Source of the DNA: Heterostelium multicystogenum
Lineage: Eukaryota; Evosea; Eumycetozoa; Acytosteliales; Acytosteliaceae
Direction of reading: 5' to 3'
DNA length: 64,000 bases
Assembly (NCBI GenBank): GCA_003667245.1
Contig: RCNN01000012.1
Location: 1 to 64,000 of the forward strand
Below the pieces are notes generated by a model that saw nothing but the letters and a program-made list of their open reading frames with translations, was not told the DNA's origin and ran no database searches. Position numbers and translations under genes: made by a program. Of the stretch, positions 32,411 through 45,224 are shown piece after piece. The stretch's first letter is position 1; each line of letters begins with the position of its first letter.

Positions 32411-35400
32411 ATGACTTCAAACGAAGGTATGTAAATTACATTTATTGTTGATGTCCATATTATCACCATTATAACATATAAACAGCTCTCACCAAAACAC
32501 CACTTCCATCTTCTTTCCGGCTTCTACCACAGCCTACAACCAAAACTCATATTTTTAATTCCATTCCTACATAATATATTTATTTGATAAATATATTTAA
32601 TAATAATAATTATTATTATTATTTGTTATCTATCCATATATACACACATCCATCATCTAAATATAATCAATAGCACCAACAATATTTATAATAATCAACA
32701 CACTTATATTTTAAATCATTTGATTCTTAAGAAATATATATTTTATAATTATTTTTATTATTATTATATTTTAATATTATATCTTAATATTATATCTTCC
32801 ATCTATTATTGTATTTGCAATTTTAAAGTAAATTAGATTGTACTTGTTTTACTAATAAACTTTTCATTCCTATATTTTTTTAAAATAATTGGTTATTTTA
32901 CTGATTATATATTATAATTTAATATTTATTATTATAAATGATACAAATTAATAAAATAATTGGTAAAATCAAATATCATGACTATTCAAAAAATAATATT
33001 TTCAAACGACGAAATTCAGTGTCCGCCACCAATCCAGATGTAAACATAAATGATTCAGATAAAAATAGTGCTGATGCATCCACTACTACCACTCCTGTTT
33101 TAGGCCGAAGCGTCGACGATTTGACGACAACCTCCACTACAGCAGCAACTGCTGCATCCAATGAGCAAAAGCAGCAATCAGTCAATAATATTACTACTAC
33201 AACCACTACTTCGACGACACCAGAAAAAGATGAATCTGACAAAGAAGAATCAGACAATGATGAAAGTGGCGATGAAAGTGGAAATTCAAACAGCTCCAGT
33301 GCAACCAAAGATGCTGGCAACAGTAAAGATGGAAAACCTCTTTCAAAGAAGGAGTTGAAAAAGCTGGAAAAAGAGGAAAAAGAAAGAATAAAGCAGGAAA
33401 AGGAACGTTTGAAGCGTGAGGAAAAAGAGCGTTTGGAACATGAAAAGCAGGAGAAAGAACGCTTGAAACGAGAAGAGAAGGAACGTCAGAGACTTTTGAA
33501 ATCTAAAACAAGCAGTGGAAGCAATCGATCTCTAAAAGCAATGGCTACTGGAAGTTCATCAAGTAGTTTGAATTTGCATCAACATCTTGCAACCGAACAA
33601 AATAAGGAGGAAACTCCTGTTGTTGATCATCCATCATCACCCAATGTACATAGCGAAAAAGATAAAGAAGATAATAAGGAATCGATAAGTCATAATGATC
33701 AAGATGCAAATAGCAGTGAACTTGATGACTCCATTGACGAATCAACAAATGCTGCTGCAAGCAACAGTCCTGTAACTATTTCATCACCTTCACCTGCTCC
33801 CGCTCCATCATCTGGAGACAAAAGAGAAGTTGTAATCAAAGTAACACGTGCGTTTGCTGCTGTTGTACATCAAAATGTTTTAGCAGAGGAAGGAGAAAAC
33901 AAAATGCGTAACAAAGTAATCAATGAATTAATTAATACTGAAAAGGATTATATTGCAGATCTAAAAGTTATTATACATGTAATTATTATGACATTTGAAC
34001 ACATATTACTTTGAAAAACCCGTTCTAATTCTTTCTCAATTTAGGTTATTTTGGCACCATTAAGAGAGAGCAAGCTTTTAACAGATAAAGACATAAATAT
34101 TATATTCTCAAATATTCAGATGTTGTTGAGTGTAAATGAAGTTTTGTTAGCAGACTTAGAGAAAACAGCAAAAGAAAATCAAGGAACATCCATTGGTCCA
34201 TGCTTCAAATATCTGGCGGATTACTTAAAGATCTACTCCTCTTATTGCGCCAATCAGCAGATTTCCCATGACCATCTGCTTTTGTGCATCAAGAAGCAGG
34301 TGGCTTTTAAGCAGTTCCTTGATGAGAGACAGGCAATGCCAGAGTGCAGACAATGTCACCTCGACAGCTTCCTCATCAAACCTATTCAACGTCTTTGTAA
34401 ATATCCACTTCTCATTCGTGAACTCATAAAGAACTCTGATGAGAATCATCCCGACATTCCCTCACTTGAACAAGCCTACTCTAAGATTCAAACCACTGTC
34501 ATCACTGTAAATGAAAACAAACGTAAAGCTGAAGTACAACAGAAAATGTATAAAATACATGAACAACTTGAAACAACAGAAGTATGGAATATATCTGAGC
34601 ACCAACCTCCAACTTTACTAACGATTGAATTCATTTTATTTAGAAATTCGACTTTTTAACACCAACTCGTTATTTGATACGTGAGGATACATTGAAAGAG
34701 TTGACAGAAGAAAAGGATAAGATTGCAGGAAAGAGCCACTACTTTTTATTTAACGATATTATTATGAGAACCAAGAAGGATAAGAAATCAATTAAATTGG
34801 AAACTCTGTTTGTTATTGCATCGACAACGATCACCGACAACGAATCTCGCGGAAACTCAAGTTTTTGTAATACATTCGAGCTGGCTCAAGTTGGAAGTGC
34901 AGGTAGAAAATTCACTTTGGTATGCGATACCTATGAACAAAAGATGGAATGGATGACCGATATTGAGCAATTGATACGTCCATACCAAGAAGAATATTCT
35001 AGAGAATATGAAAAGCTACTAGATGGTAAGATTAAAGCTCATATTTGTAGCAACCATGGTATAAATTACTAATTTCATGAATATTTTAGATTTTGATCCA
35101 AGTAAATTCAAGCGAAGCACTATTGCAACTGGAAACCCATCTGCTGTTGACAATTCACCTAAATCACTGATGCGATCAGCTACATCAACTGGTTTGTCAA
35201 CTAAGACACTACCAGCAGTTCCATCAAAACCTTTACCACCTCCACCTCCATCTCATAAATCAAGTGTAAATTTGACAAGAAGTGAATCTAAATCGAATTT
35301 AACCGATGCCAACTCTGCCAATACAACTCCCACTACATCTTCACCTAGAACCTCAACAACAGTAGCAACTGCACCCGCTTCTACTACTGAAAGTTCCAAA

Positions 35401-36378
35401 TCATCAGGCTCAAGACCATCTTCTATTTCACCAAGATCATCACTAACGACAGCATTACCAAATAACAATGAACAGAGTCCAAGATCATCTTTAGTATTGG
35501 ACAAACAACCACCTGCTAGATCTACAACTCCTCCCACTGCTCCAACCAATCCAAGAACATCGGTTACAATGGATTCTCCTCAACCAAGTCCACCTGTTGC
35601 TAAGCCAAAACCAGTCATAATGCCAAGAAAATCAATCAACTCATCTGTGTCTACAGAATTGACAACAACACCAAATCCAATCACAACTTCCGCACCCAAT
35701 CTTCCAGTTTCCGCACCAACACAAAAACTACCACCAAGAACTTCCGAATCCTCAGTATCTTCACCTTCAATCCAAGCTCCATTTAAACCATCTGCAACAG
35801 GTGGAAGACCACTTCCTAACCCAGCAAACATGAAACCAAGAGCTTTGCCACAACCACAACCAAACAGCAATAATCACACCTTACCGTCATCTGCCAATTC
35901 CACCCCAACTCACTCACCATCAATGCACTCCGTTGAAACAACACCAAAACCAACACCACAGTCACCTGCTACCTCTACACCAACCATCAACTCTGTCACA
36001 TCGACTCCACCACCTGTCGCACCACGACCTATTGCATTCCCAAAGTCTGCAGCTGCACTTAAGAATGTTGCACCAACACCAGTATCCAAGTCATACTCAA
36101 CTCTACCTTCCAGCTCATCTAGTTTCTCACCACTTGCTCCATCATCTCCAATCACATCGCCTTCTAAAGATGATAATGTACTTCAACCTAAAAAAACGAT
36201 TGCACCAGTGCTCCCACCCACCCAAACAATAATCAGCAAAGTTCCACCCAAGCCAACCATTGCACCAGTAGTTCCTCCAAGATCAATACCAGTCACAACA
36301 GCACCCAACAACAACGACTCATCCAAACCACTTCCAACGCCACCACCCACCACCAAACCTGTACCACCAAGACGTTAA
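32411..36378 (+). CDS. RhoGEF (DH-PH) with proline-rich tail
   Basis: This guanine nucleotide exchange factor activates Rho/Rac GTPases that control actin. There are five exons: 32411-32426, 33020-33978, 34045-34581, 34644-35025 and 35090-36378. The first has only 16 nt (MTSNE), then a 593-bp intron. The protein has about 1,060 residues: a Thr/Ser-rich region, a charged coiled coil (repeated EKERLKREEKERL), a DH domain (RNKVINELINTEKDYIADL; FLIKPIQRLCKYPLLIRELI), and a PH domain (HYFLFNDIIMRTKKDKKSI ... MEWMTDIEQLI). A tail of about 430 residues is rich in Pro, Ser and Thr, with many PPP and PxxP sites for SH3 partners. All junctions keep frame and no correction is needed. The long first intron and tiny first exon suggest regulation near the 5' end. 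Confidence 0.93.
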
Positions 36379-36882
36379 ATTAAAACTAGTCAACCAACAA
36401 ATTATATCTATAGTCAAACAACAATATTCCAATCATGTAGTTTTAAAGCAAATGCTATGATAGCAACAAATCCAGTTTGCCTGGCGCTTTTGGCAATTTA
36501 TATTAAATTCATAAAATTGACAAAACACAAGCAACATACACCAAAATACCCTAACCTTATTTATGATATCCAATAAAATTCTCATAACTACCTATAACGA
36601 ACGGCAGCCCAATATATGTATCTGTAGATATTGAATATGCATTGTGTTAACCTGACCTTGTAAATTGTTAAGTTTGAAAACTGTGCCATACTAAAATGAA
36701 AATGTTGAAATTTAAGCCCGTGCAGAAATTTCGAGTTTTTCAAATAGTGTTAAGTGTCTTTCGTGAAAAAATCAAATTTAATTCTGAAAAATTAAAATTT
36801 TGGAAGTGGGTGAAACTCACAGCACTATAGAGAGCGACTATCTTCTAACAGCAACGTTCTTTTTCTCCACGATCACGCTACA
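36379..36882. promoter_or_regulatory. Intergenic region with ribosomal-protein promoter
   Basis: These 504 bp lie between the RhoGEF stop and the rps23 start. The 40 bp before the start include a pyrimidine run (TTCTTTTTCTCC, 36858-36869), which resembles the pyrimidine-rich leaders of ribosomal-protein mRNAs. No other gene is seen. Confidence 0.5.
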
Positions 36883-37597
36883 ATGGGGTAGAGTATATCC
36901 TCTATTACTTATATGAGCGTTTATATCTTTGGTTGTGGATGTATATTATGTAGTAGTTAAGGAGTTTAGATAGTTTAGGAGATAGTTTAGGATTGATGAA
37001 AGATTAGGAAATGCAGGAAACACTACTACATAGTCCTCAACCAATCATATGACACTCGAAGTCGGATAGGAACCATATGTTAACATGTTATTCATTACTA
37101 TCATTTAGTAAACCAAAGGGATTGAAAACAGCTAGAAAGCTCAGAAATCATCGTCGTGTCCAAAGATGGAACGACAAGCAATACAAAAAGGCTCACTTTG
37201 GTACTGCCTTGAAGGCTAACCCATTCGGAGGTGCCTCCCATGCCTCTGGTATCGTCGTCCAACGTTTGGGTATCGAAGCCAAGCAGCCTAACTCTGCTAT
37301 TCGTAAGTGTGTCAGAGTTCAATTAAAGAAGAACGGTAAGAAGGTTACTGCTTTCGTTCCATGTGACGGTTGTCTCAACTACATCCAAGAAAACGTATGT
37401 ATCGATCTAGAACTCCATTCATCACTGTGTCTAACGACATAAACAACACAATATAGGACAAGGTTTTGGTTGCTGGTTTCGGTCGTTCAGGTCATGCCGT
37501 TGGTGATATTCCGGGTGTACGTTTCAAGATTGTTAAAGTATCATCTGTATCCTTGCTTGCTATCTACCGTGGTAAGAAAGAAAAGCCAAACGTTTAA
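36883..37597 (+). CDS. rps23: 40S ribosomal protein S23 (uS12)
   Basis: This protein forms part of the decoding centre of the small ribosomal subunit. Exon 1 is only ATGGG (36883-36887). After a 221-bp intron, exon 2 (37109-37394) continues [18 protein letters not shown], and after a second intron exon 3 (37457-37597) ends GKKEKPNV. The universally conserved loop [15 protein letters not shown], with the hydroxylatable proline, is intact, as are [16 protein letters not shown] and the C-terminal basic tail. The length is about 143 residues, as expected. Codon use is strongly biased, as expected of a highly expressed gene, and the frame needs no correction. The five-base first exon separates the start codon from the body and is easy to miss in gene prediction. 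Confidence 0.97.
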
Positions 37598-38041
37598 ATT
37601 ATTTTATACGTTGTCTAGCTTTCTTCCTAAAATAAATAATGCCCTTTTAGAAATCAATATTTATATTAGGTTAAATACATAGATGCTTTCGTTTATTATC
37701 TCAAGACTTTCACATAAGCTCATAATTCATTTTTATTCTTTTAGCTTTTGATCATTATTAGAACATAAAAGACGAAACGATAATGTTTACAAGTTAATTG
37801 GAAAGACTCTTTTATCAGAAAGGTCATTGTCCATATTAAGACAGGAATCAGGAGTTGTAAGATTAGATCTTATATTGACCATACAAAATTGTCACGTCGA
37901 AGTGAAAACTGAGATAAATCTAGTGTGGGAGTCAAGTTACTGTGTTTTTCAATTTGTGATGAGTGATCATTGATTGTCTAAATTGATCTAATTTACGTTT
38001 TTTATTCAATCAACACTTGCGCTTCAACCAGTTGCATAGAT
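37598..38041. other. Intergenic region
   Basis: A 444-bp AT-rich spacer between two plus-strand genes. No gene or RNA is recognised. Confidence 0.6.
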
Positions 38042-39744
38042 ATGTCTATAGAGGATCTGTTCAATCAGTCGATATATGCATTCAATAAAAAAATAAACTT
38101 GGATCAAATTGAATCAGCTAGCTTGGTTGCACTCGTTAAATTTGTATTAAGATTGATCAAGAGTGATATTGATGCAGGCGAGAGAGATGTTGGTACACGG
38201 GAACAGTTCTCCCAAGATCTTGTTTCGAAATTAGATGAGATCAATAGTATCGCTTTTTCTATTATTAATAGTCAATCTAGTAATTGGAAGAATATAGATA
38301 GATCAATCAGAGATATATATTCTTTTAGCGCTATTTCGATTGCCTATTATAAACTAGCGATTCTAGCACAGCAACAGAGTGCTGGCACAATGGAGGAATT
38401 TGTGTCGAATAGAGGCATCAAAGACAAGAGGAATGTATTTCAGGCTATATTGTCTACGTTGGATTATGCACTCATATTTGGAGGTCATCTATTATATGAT
38501 TTGATCATCAAATTTGTTGATTGTTTAGTCGCTAATATTGATCAGTCAGATATGTCAGTGTCAGAAAAGGAAGCAGAGACAGAAACAGTTGGTCGACCAC
38601 ATAGCAAATTCAACTTTGATCTTAATATTCAAAATGAGATAGAAAGAGTTAGTCTACCTTCACTCCAGGAGTTTCAATCAAACTATTTAGATATGGAGAG
38701 GCCAGTCATTATTGAGTCATCAATGCGGAATTGGCCTGCAATGACCTCCAGACAATGGAGGAACTTGAAGTATTTGAAATCAGTTGCAGGCATGCGAACG
38801 GTACCCATTGAAATTGGATCAACTTACTTGGATGATAAATGGACTCAGAAATTGATGACATTGCAACAATTCATTGATGATTATATTAGTAATGGTAGCG
38901 GTGGCAGGGAGATAGGATATCTCGCACAAACAAGATTGTTTGAGCAAATTCCCAAGCTAAGAGGTGACATTATCATACCGGATTACTGTGTTTTAGCTTC
39001 AAAGTCACAAAAAAGACAGTGGAAATGAAGGTGATGAAGATGACATAGTCATCAATGCGTGGTTTGGGCCAAGTGGAACAACAACACCTTTGCATTTCGA
39101 TCGATATGATAATCTACTCTGCCAAGTAGTTGGATCTAAATACATACGATTGTACTCAAGCGAACAGTCGGATTTATTATACCCGTTTGACAATGATATC
39201 TTGTCAAATACAAGTCGAGTAAGTTAGCTTTAAAGATCCAGTTACTAAGCTCATGTGATTGACAATCAATATTAAAGGTAGACATAGAGTCTGTGGACTT
39301 GAATCAATTCCCGAAATACCAAAATGCCAAGTATGTAGAATGTATACTACGAGAAGGGGAGATGTTGTATATTCCACCAAAGTGTTGGCACTATGTTCGC
39401 TCGCTGTCAACCAGTTTCTCCGTAAGTTTTTGGTGGTAGATTCGAAATTGGTGAAGCTGTTCCATTGAGTTATTGCTGGCTGAATGTTGAAAGCTGGTCA
39501 TGAAGAAAACCTACAAACTGGCACAGTCCAGCCAGAATCATACTATTTAGATGCTTCTCTCATGAAACGACCAGGAAACATTGATATTCAGTTAGATCTA
39601 TTCTATGACCACAGAAACAATCTGGGTAAGAATGATCTTTTCTTCATCCCACCAGGTGATAATGCATACAAGAGAGACAATCCCAATGCCGAAGACGAAC
39701 TATTAGACACTGATCTTCAATATATTGCACTTAGAATTCTTTAA
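38042..39744 (+). CDS. JmjC-domain 2-oxoglutarate oxygenase, JMJD5-like
   Basis: This is a Fe(II)/2-oxoglutarate-dependent hydroxylase or demethylase. A helical N-terminal domain (about residues 1-215) precedes the cupin core. [15 protein letters not shown] opens the JmjC fold, [20 protein letters not shown] supplies the HxD iron ligands, and [12 protein letters not shown] supplies the distal His. An A6 run at 39009-39014 must lose one A to keep [20 protein letters not shown] in frame. A 59-bp intron (39219-39277) follows. The sequence then reads SFSVSFWW and a TAG at 39437-39439, which is where animal JMJD5 proteins stop. However, if one T is removed at 39428-39432, a coding-like frame ([19 protein letters not shown]..., ending at 39744) continues. 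The feature end is therefore uncertain. Confidence 0.8.
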
Positions 39745-41346
39745 GTTTTGTAAATACACTAAATAAATATTATTAAGTTCGAACTTCATTGATCGATCAT
39801 TTTGAAAATCACACAAAATTTAGGCAAGTTGTGGGTTTGTTTGGTAAACGAGTGGGCAATGCATTATTAAAAAAACTCACAGGGTCAATCCAATTTTAGA
39901 ACTAGAAATGGTGATATTTTTTGTAATTGCTTTCAACGAAAGTTTTTTGTGTTAGAATTTTATGTAAAAACAATCAATTGATTGTTAGCAATTTTTTAAA
40001 AATTTGGAAATTAATATAAATTGAATTGCTACTCATAAGGATTTGTTTATTATTGTAGGAGACAAACACATCATGATATTTGAAGTTATAACAAATTTCG
40101 CCAACCAATAAACCAACCAAAGTTCCTAAATTATAGTATAGTATAGTTTAAAGTGAAATAGATCTAATATATATTCAATAGATACAAGTCCACATATCAA
40201 ATCATTTCTCATAATTAAATTAAGTCAATCAATCAATCAATCATAATAAGAATTTAATTATAGTATATAAATGGAGGTATTGAATCTAACTAAATTATTG
40301 TATGTATAAAGTGAATTATTATTATTACTATTAGTTAGTTTATTATAATAAATATAAGCGTTGATTGTTGACATGTGAGAACGAGGAATGAGTAGTGTTG
40401 ATATCATATCAAATACAACACTACCACCACCACCCACAACACAACACGATAACACAACACACCACAACACAAGTAAATAAATAAATAAATACATCACTAC
40501 ATTCTTTTTCTTCATTATTATTATTATTATAACCATCCATCTATCCTCCAACCACACATTATTACTAGTGTGATTTGATTTCAAAGTGGAAATAGCTATT
40601 CAATTTTATATAAATAAATATGTAGAATTCTATATTAATCCATTTCATTTTAATAATAATATTGTTAATATCAACACATATCACACAAAACAGAAACAAG
40701 CAAACAAACCATCCCTACTCTTTTACTCAATTTTCTTTCAATTGTGCTGTTGTTGTTGTTGTTTTTGTAGTGGTAGTTAATTAGTCCTAATAATATAATA
40801 GTGATAATGAAAAAGGTGTGATAACATTTATATTATTAATATTAATAATAATATTATTATTATTTTACTACTTTTGTTTTCAAAACACACAACAAATACT
40901 ACTACAACTAATACCATCATCATCATCAGCAGCAACAACAACATAGTTATACAAATAAAACAATATTATTATTACTTTATAAACTTTAACCTTACCTTTT
41001 TTAACTCATTCACTTGTGATCACCAACTCATCAATCAAATTAACTAAATTAAAACAAACAAACAATCAAATCAAATCAAATAAAATAAAATCAAATAAAT
41101 TAACATAAAATAACTATAGATATAATAATAGTTATAAATAAATGTATAGATTATAACTTAGATTAACTAACCAAAAAGTTATTTATATTTAGATATTAAT
41201 AATATTATTATCAAATTAACTGTATAATTCACATTATATAATCATTTATTATTTCTCTTTCTATATTTTATACGAGATTGTCATATTAGATTTGCTTATT
41301 ATTACTTTATAAATATATATATTTAGCTATTTATTTATTTTAAAAA
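39745..41346. other. Intergenic region, 1.6 kb
   Basis: This AT-rich spacer contains ATCA repeats (40208-40241) and CAA/AAT-type low complexity leading to the ubiquitin-ligase gene, probably its promoter and 5' UTR. No supported gene. Confidence 0.55.
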
Positions 41347-43891
41347 ATGTTCCATAAATTAAAGAAATTATTGAGTTCCTCCGACAACAGCATTGGACAA
41401 TCTGGTTTGACCACAGCTGCAACAACAAATTTGGATTCAGTTGATTCTGATCTGGCACAATCACCATCGAAACAGAAGAAGAATAAAAAAGCGAGATCAA
41501 TTTCATTCAGTGCACCATCATCAAGAACATTGTCCTTCAGAAAGAAATCAACATCAAAAAACACTCGCAACAATGAAATTAGTCAGAGTTCAGAATCGCA
41601 GATGGATACCAATGGTTTGGCTATCTCTGGCACTGGACATATCAACTCCAGCAACAGCAATACCAGTATAAGCAGTACACAAGACGAAGCTGTCAACATC
41701 ATCAATAAGAATATACATGGCCAAACTACTACTACGACCACCATTCCAAATGCACTCGTTCCTATGATGCTGGGAGAGTCTGGAAACATGGTGGAAAGAG
41801 ACGAACAATCTTCAGTGAGCAGCAGTAGCATCAGAGAAAGTGAAGGCGATGATAACACTGAAGTATCAATAGTTGACGATGACAACACTTCAAGTCCGGT
41901 GACTACGACTACTACAACGACAACCACAAGTTAGCCAACAATAAATCATTTATAAGAACAGTTTCTTCGCAATTGTTTAGAAGGAATCTCAAGGTTTCAA
42001 GCAGCAAAGTTGACCATACCGGAGATTTTCCAACCCAGCAAACCAATTTACAGGAAGAGGAGTTGCCCGACGAACAAAAGTCAGATTACGACAGTGACTA
42101 TAACGATGCCGATGAAAATTCAAACTATAATGATGACGAATATAATGACGATGAAGAGGAGGAAGCATTCATCAAGGCTCTACAAGAGGTAGAGAATGAA
42201 ATAGAAGCTGCTAATCAACAGATGAATTTCAAATGTTTGTCCCCAAGTGAATTGATTCAACAACAACAGCAGGAAGTCAAGGACATTGCTGAGTTGCTTC
42301 AGCTCTCCAATTCATCCGCATTAGCACTACTCAAACACTTTAATTGGCGAAGAGAATTGATGCTAACCAAATATTTTGAATCACCAAAAGATATATGCAA
42401 GGAGGTTGGCATTGAAATGCCAAGTAGCAGTAGCAACAGCCACAGTCAATCAAGCTCACCTTTAATCAACAGTAATCAACCATTATCACTTTCTAACAGA
42501 TTCGCAACATTGCAGCAACAATATTTATTAAACAACAATAACAACAGTAGTAATAATGACGAGGAGCAGCAACAAGCAACCTCTTCCCATTCACTTACTA
42601 GTTCAAATATCATAGCAAATGGTGGTAGTGTTAGCTGCTCCATTTGTGGTGAAGAGGGTAGTACCGAAGACATGACAGCAATCAAATGCAACCACTACTT
42701 CTGTAATGACTGCTGGGGTGGATATCTTACCTCAAAGATCACAGAAGGAGAGGCATCTATCAGATGTCCATTCTACAAATGCGTATGTGTTGTGGACGAT
42801 GTTATTGTACAGCGACTTGTCGCACCAGTTATCTATGAAAAATATCAAACAGTTTGCCACTAAGAAGTTCTTGGCTGGAAACCAGCAGCATGTACGTTGG
42901 TGTCCTACACCTGGCTGCGATAATGTTATTACCCTCATCAAGGATTCAGCTTCTACGGCACTAGAAATTGTACATTGTTCATGTGGAAGAAAATTCTGTT
43001 TCAAATGTCACCGAGAATCACATGCACCAGCTACCTGTGAGCAAATGGCAAACTGGGAAACCAAATGCCAAGACGAGTCGGAGACTTCTCACTGGAAGGT
43101 GGTCAACTGCAAACAATGTCCAAAATGTTCAGTGTCTGTCGAGAAGAATGGTGGATGCAATCACATGAATTGCAGACAGTGTCAATATGAATGGTGTTGG
43201 GTATGTCTTCGTTCTTGGAAGGGACACAACGACTTCTACGTTTGCAACCGTTTCCAAAAGGAAAAGGAAACCAAACGCAATCATTTCCTCAACTTGTTCC
43301 AGAAGCCAATATCATCGTCAAAGAAGAAAGAAAATGCAGAACTTGAAGAAAAAGAAAGAAACAAGTAAGTTGTTATTGCTATCCATAGATGGTTCGTGAA
43401 TCTAACATTTTATTACTTGTCGCAGAGTGGAGCTATTAAGATATTTACATTATTATGAAAGATTCGTCAATCATGACAGTTCGAGAAAGTTGGAAAAAGT
43501 AATTAAAGAGGAAGCCAAACAAAAGATGGAGGAGTTGGAAAAGCTAAATTCGACATGGGCAGAGGTACAGTTTATAGAGCGTGGAGTAGATCAATTACTC
43601 GAGTGCAGGAATGTCTTAAAGTATACCTATGTCTTTGCATTCTTCTCCTTTGCCAACTCCACTACACAACCAAGAGTAGAGACTGCTCGTGAGCTCTTTG
43701 AGTTCCTCCAGCAAGATCTTGAAAAAACAACAGAGACATTAGCAGAGCTCATGGAGGAGGTACTCAAAAAATCAGTGACCCAACTTGGCACCCAGCAAAG
43801 AATGGATGTTATGAACATGATCACCCTAACAAGAACCAAAAAAGATGGTTTGCTCAATGCAGTTGTCAAAGATTCATTGTTTGAACTGTAG
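41347..43891 (+). CDS. Ariadne-type RBR E3 ubiquitin ligase
   Basis: This RING-between-RING ligase receives ubiquitin on a cysteine before passing it to substrate. The N-terminal 200 residues are Ser/Thr-rich. An acidic Asp/Glu/Asn stretch and a UBA-like helix bundle (KDIAELLQLSNSSALALLKHF) follow. RING1 is CSICGEEGS...CNHYFCNDCW. The IBR includes VRWCPTPGCDNVI and CSCGRKFCFKC. RING2 is CPKCSVSVEKNGGCNHMNC, where the Cys of GGCNH is catalytic, then YEWCWVCLRSWKGH. The C-terminal Ariadne domain (LLRYLHYYERFVNHD ... ETTETLAELMEEVL) autoinhibits the enzyme in known homologues. One intron lies at 43365-43425. Frame corrections are needed near 41931 (insert T, joining the Ser/Thr-rich N-terminus) and 42837-42849. 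All zinc ligands I can check are present. Confidence 0.93.
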
Positions 43892-44199
43892 TAAACCAAG
43901 CATTATATATATATCATATAGCACAGACAAACAAGCCTTGTAAATAATAGTAAAATATTGAATATTCAATATCCGTTTTCTTGTTAAATTTAAATAAAGA
44001 TATTTAACCTACTACTTTATATCTAATCTATTTGTTGGATTAGAGTAAAGATATAGTTATAGTAGTTTAGTTGTTTAAACAATTGTTTAAAATCAACCTA
44101 AACTTGTTTGTTACTCTATCCATTTTTTATTCTTATATTATTATTAGTATAATTATTAAAAGTACAATATTTACAACATTTGATAAACATATATAGAAT
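43892..44199. other. Convergent intergenic region
   Basis: 308 bp between two stop codons, AT-rich. It includes TTTAAACAATTGTTTAAA-type palindromic A/T sequence at about 44071-44088 and no gene. Confidence 0.6.
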
Positions 44200-44774
44200 T
44201 TATATGTATACAATATAGGCTCCACCTTTAGATGTGATTTCATAAGAATAGTGGTTTTCTTTTAAGAAGCTCTCAATTGCCGGTTTTATCCTTGCGGAAT
44301 CTCTAGAGTGGTTTCCTTTACCAGTGATAACAAGGAGTTGACGATGTTTACCACCCTCCTTTAGCATTTGTATTCTTTCTCTTAAATACTTTATTGCTTG
44401 TTTTACAAATAGACCATGCAAGTCAATTTCTGTTATAGGTCTATCTTTATTGCTTCAAAAGATAGAGGATAGTTAGATATAATCATTCTGGAAATGTGAA
44501 TCTACCAACCAGGTAGGATGATTGGTGAAAAGATTCATCAGAGAGTTAATTCTAATGCTTTACTTTATATCAAATATCTGCTGACAGACATCATCAACAG
44601 TTGGTTCAATCAATCTAAACTGTTTCTTTTGTTTTAATTTATCTATTTTATCATTTAGATTTGCATGTAGTTGATCAATTGAATCATCATCTTGAAGGTC
44701 TTCTTTAGTCACCAGAAACTCCTAACGAATTTATAAGCCAGATAGAGGAGCGCTCCTCCTACTACAGCAAACAT
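44200..44774 (-). CDS. Membrane-anchored Smr-domain protein
   Basis: Smr domains (small MutS-related) are nucleases or nucleic-acid-binding modules. Exon 1 starts MFAVVGGALLYLAYKFVRSF, a single hydrophobic helix that could be a membrane anchor or organelle leader. It continues, after adding a base at A3 44715-44717, with VTKEDLQDDDSIDQL and a Lys-rich helix. An intron then joins to the Smr core: ITEIDLHGLFVKQAIKYL with the DLHG motif, then LLVITGKGNHS with the TGKGNHS motif, and IKPAIESFLKENHYSYEI. The Smr core is complete but the DLHGL-to-end module is short, about 80 residues. The total is about 150 residues. No MutS or PPR part is attached. The cellular site and substrate are unknown. Confidence 0.82.
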
Positions 44775-45224
44775 TCTGTATAACTTATAAAAATAAACAA
44801 AAAAAGAATGAAATAACAAAGTTTAAAAATAAAATAATCAATCAAACAAATTTACTTTTATTTTGATGGGTGAGTGCAAATAATTAAATTTTAGGTGCAA
44901 TAATTTTGATTTAAAGGGCTGTAAATCTCACTTCAATTGATTTTGATGATCAAAAAGATCTGTCTTTTAAGTTGCACCAAAAACTAGATGATTTTCATTC
45001 AATGAATCACATAATTGATTGATCAACAGTGGAATCAATCACACCAAAAATGTTGATATCTCCAATAACATGGTATAATCTATTCGTGCGAGTTTTGTCG
45101 TCCTCAGGCTCCGTCCAATATAGAACGACTAAATAAATGCTCCAACATTTATTGGTTAGTTTCTATTTCTTCTAAAAGGCAAAGAACAAGTTATTTATTT
45201 ATATTCATTCATTCATCCTCCAAA
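44775..45224. promoter_or_regulatory. Divergent promoter region
   Basis: These 450 bp lie between the Smr gene and the giant secreted-protein gene, so they should contain both promoters. The sequence is AT-rich, with two similar GTGCAA(A)ATAATT elements (44874-44886 and 44895-44907). Confidence 0.45.
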
